Shown here: positions 61,937 to 64,000 of the stretch, in pieces
Position numbering within the stretch: position 1 is the first letter of the stretch
How the letters are laid out: the number at the start of each line of letters is the position of its first letter
Assembly (NCBI GenBank): GCA_008802785.1
Contig: VUYT01000007.1
Location: forward strand, 1-64,000
DNA length: 64,000 bases
From: Symmetrospora coprosmae
Lineage: Eukaryota > Basidiomycota > Cystobasidiomycetes > Symmetrosporaceae
Direction of reading: 5' to 3'
Made by a program: the position numbers and the translations under genes
Notes under the pieces: model-generated
Databases searched by the model: none
Seen by the model: the letters and a program-made list of their open reading frames with translations, nothing else
What the model was told of the DNA's origin: nothing

Positions 61937-64000
61937 CTACGCATCAGTAAGCACCTGCTCCAACAAGCGGTCCAGCCGCTGCTCGAGCTCATCCAATCTC
62001 TTCCTCGACTTTTCAAAGCCTGTCCTGGGCGCGTCCTCCTCCGCAAATAGGCCCAACGAGTCGCCATTCTGGTGCGGTCTCGCCAGCCGCGGCTCTGGAT
62101 TGTCGATGCTGATGAGATGCAACAGGAAGTCGAGCCCGTGGTCGTCGCGGTAGGGCACCGGGACCCTTGTCTCGCCCAGGCGAGAGTCGTTCCGGGTCGA
62201 CGACACGGGCGTCGAGTTCGTGTTCCCGGCAGAAGCAGAGGTAGCCGCCGGACTCGAAGTCTCGGAATTGTCCGAGGCACCAGACGCAACTGACGACTGC
62301 CTGCCATGCCCGGGACGTGCACCTGCACCAGTTGAGATGGTCGTCGGGCCGCGTGGGCGAGGTGTCGAGCTGCCCGAGCCGGAAGCTGGTGCGGGCGAAT
62401 GCTCGTGCTGCGGAGTTGTGGACCGGCCCATAACTTGCCCAACTGCAGGAGAAGCTCGACCACTGTTGCAGGTAGCAGCACTCGTCGCGCTTCCCGAGCG
62501 CGCTCGCAATGCTTGCGCAATGTAACTCGGGCGGTCGTGCTGGACTGCACCGCTGGAAATCTTGGCCGCTGAAGCGTTCGCAAAGTAAGGGTCGGAACAG
62601 TTTGACCCAGACGAGTTGCTGCCCGACATGGTCTGACTCCGCAAGGCGGAAGCTAGGCCGCCCGCCACACCCCCCGAGCCAGAACCCGAATTGCTCGAGG
62701 TGGACGAGGCCGAGTTCGATGTGCTCATAGTGCCAGACTTGACCTTTACGAGCACGCGATCCAGTCTGTCGTGTATATTCGTATCGCTCATTCCCGTCGT
62801 CTGGCTCGACGTCGACAATGCAGGACTCGCAGCCCGACGAGGCCCAAGCGCCTCTTCGAGGTAGTCCTGCGAGCGCGACCGGTCGATACTGATGGGGGCA
62901 GACGCCAGATTGTCAATGGCACGCAGCTCCTCCGCGTCAGGTGTTTCGTGGCCTGAGCCAGAGCGAGACAACCCGCCATCGGCTGGCGTAGCAGGCGACT
63001 GCAGTGCCGAGGCGAAACTCTCGTTGGTAGTATGGCTGAGGACCGACGGCGTGTCTCGAGTGGGAGTAGCCGAGTCATTCCTATTTGTTCTATCATCGGA
63101 ACGTGCAATCCCACTCTGCCCTTTCCACTCGCCCTCGACAATCTCGCTAATATCGAGCTCGCTCCCGTCGACACCAATGTACGAGTAGCGGGTGGTGTTT
63201 GTCGAGTCCTTGCTGCTTCGAATACGCGAGCGGTCCTCGAGCAAAACATCAAAGCCGTGATGCGAGTTCTTTTGAGCGGAAATCATGGCTCGCTGCTGAT
63301 TGGCTCTTGAGGCGGCCCGCTGCGCAGCGATAGTCTCTTGCCGCGTCTGGTGCGGCGATACGGCCCGCTCGAGCTCAGGTGGCAGCTCGCTCATCGGCGT
63401 CGAGTACAGTGAGCGCGCGGACGGGCTGGATGAGAGGGTGGATGCTGATCTTTCGCCTGTGGCAGGTCGCAAGAGGCCATTTCCGCCCGTGTCTGGGCTG
63501 GCGACACCTATTTTGTCTACATCCGTGACCAGGCTTCCATCCAGAGAAGGCTTGTAGCTCGCTTTCCGAATCACAAAGATAGGGTCGCTCGGTCGCAAGT
63601 CGGCCGCAGATGCCGAGTTGTAGGCAGTCTCCATCGAGCGTCGACGGAATTCTTTGCTGTTGCGCTCGTACGTCTTGAATACGGGAGGCTCATGGTAGGC
63701 GTCGACCAGCTTTGTCGACGGGGCCAGGCGGTCCTCTGAGGGCGATCAGAGACGTCAGCAACGGGTCGACACACACAAGGGGAAGCCCAGACTAACCGGA
63801 AGCAGCCTGTGCGCCATTCTCAAAGACAGCAGTGAGGCAGTACCTGACTCTGGACATACTTCGCCTCTTGTTGATCCTGTCGTCCACGTCATCGCCGCCA
63901 TCGACAACTCCTTCAACGATGCCGAACCGGTCCAGTGCAGTCTCGAGGACTTCAGACACATTGGCATTCCTCGGGAAGAAGACAATCTTTTCCCTCCTGT
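61937..64000 (-). CDS. Ras-association-like domain protein, 3' part (5' end beyond the window)
   Basis: The gene runs off the right edge. The first visible segment reads KIVFFPRNANVSEVLETALD, RFGIVEGVVDGGDDVDDRIN and RVRYCLTAVFENGAQAAS. An intron at about 63797-63738 joins it to EDRLAPSTKLVDAYHEPPVF and KEFRRRSMETAYNS, then PSDPIFVIRKASYK. The order of strands (an FFP start, VSEVL helix, YCL strand, L.P...L stretch, PIFVIRK end) resembles a Ras-association/ubiquitin-like domain. The remaining 550 residues are Ser/Thr/Arg-rich and disordered, with a conserved-looking VPVPYRDDHGLDFLLHLISI block and a C-terminal heptad-like helix (SRKRLDELEQRLDRLLEQVL) probably forming a coiled coil. No family name is certain. 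The stop is at 61937. Confidence 0.6.

Overview
This window is nuclear DNA of a filamentous or dimorphic fungus, almost certainly a basidiomycete and possibly from the smut/exobasidiomycete side (the sub-lineage is an inference). The sequence is GC-rich. Genes are packed tightly on both strands and interrupted by many short introns, mostly about 45-130 nt, with GTRNGT donors and YAG acceptors. Proteins carry Ser/Ala/Gln/Glu-rich disordered tails, and the gene set is eukaryotic housekeeping. I rebuilt most exon chains by hand. For thirteen genes the exons I list add up to an exact multiple of three and end at the expected stop.

Layout, left to right. 1-12 kb: a 44-nt C-rich edge tract; a GDP-fucose-type nucleotide-sugar transporter; a phosducin-like/TXNDC9 thioredoxin-fold protein; a RING/TRAF-type zinc finger protein; THI6 (thiamine phosphate synthase plus hydroxyethylthiazole kinase); and a PHD-JmjC histone demethylase sharing a 112-bp divergent promoter with THI6. 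12-23 kb: an Aly/REF (Yra1) mRNA export adaptor, a CLC chloride channel, SDA1 and mitochondrial ribosomal protein uL23m. 23-33 kb: two tandem F-box paralogues, one of them apparently frameshifted, and a very large acidic protein of unknown function. 33-42 kb: ERG24 (sterol C14 reductase), RIB7 (riboflavin synthesis), a Hikeshi/OPI10 Hsp70-import factor, PIG-P/GPI19 and a Clg1-like cyclin. 42-44 kb: about 1.9 kb without a recognisable gene. 44-53 kb: a DUF4604 protein, a divergent secreted nucleoside-hydrolase-like protein, MCM6 and an MFS transporter. 53-64 kb: DDB1, the exosome subunit RRP45, a tRNA-like Pol III gene with an unusual insertion, a convergent pair of EthD-domain paralogues, and the 3' part of a Ras-association-like protein that runs off the right edge.

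There is no sign of a biosynthetic cluster, CRISPR array, prophage or intact transposon. Most neighbours are functionally unrelated housekeeping genes, with several divergent pairs sharing short promoters (THI6/JmjC, SDA1/uL23m, DDB1/RRP45, DUF4604/nucleoside-hydrolase-like). The most unusual items are: the tRNA-like gene at 60020-60185, whose D arm is separated from the rest by about 79 nt; the EthD pair with a conserved 16-nt micro-exon and one clean intron difference; the nucleoside-hydrolase-like secreted protein with a degraded metal-binding motif; the giant acidic protein with repeats; and the F-box pair.
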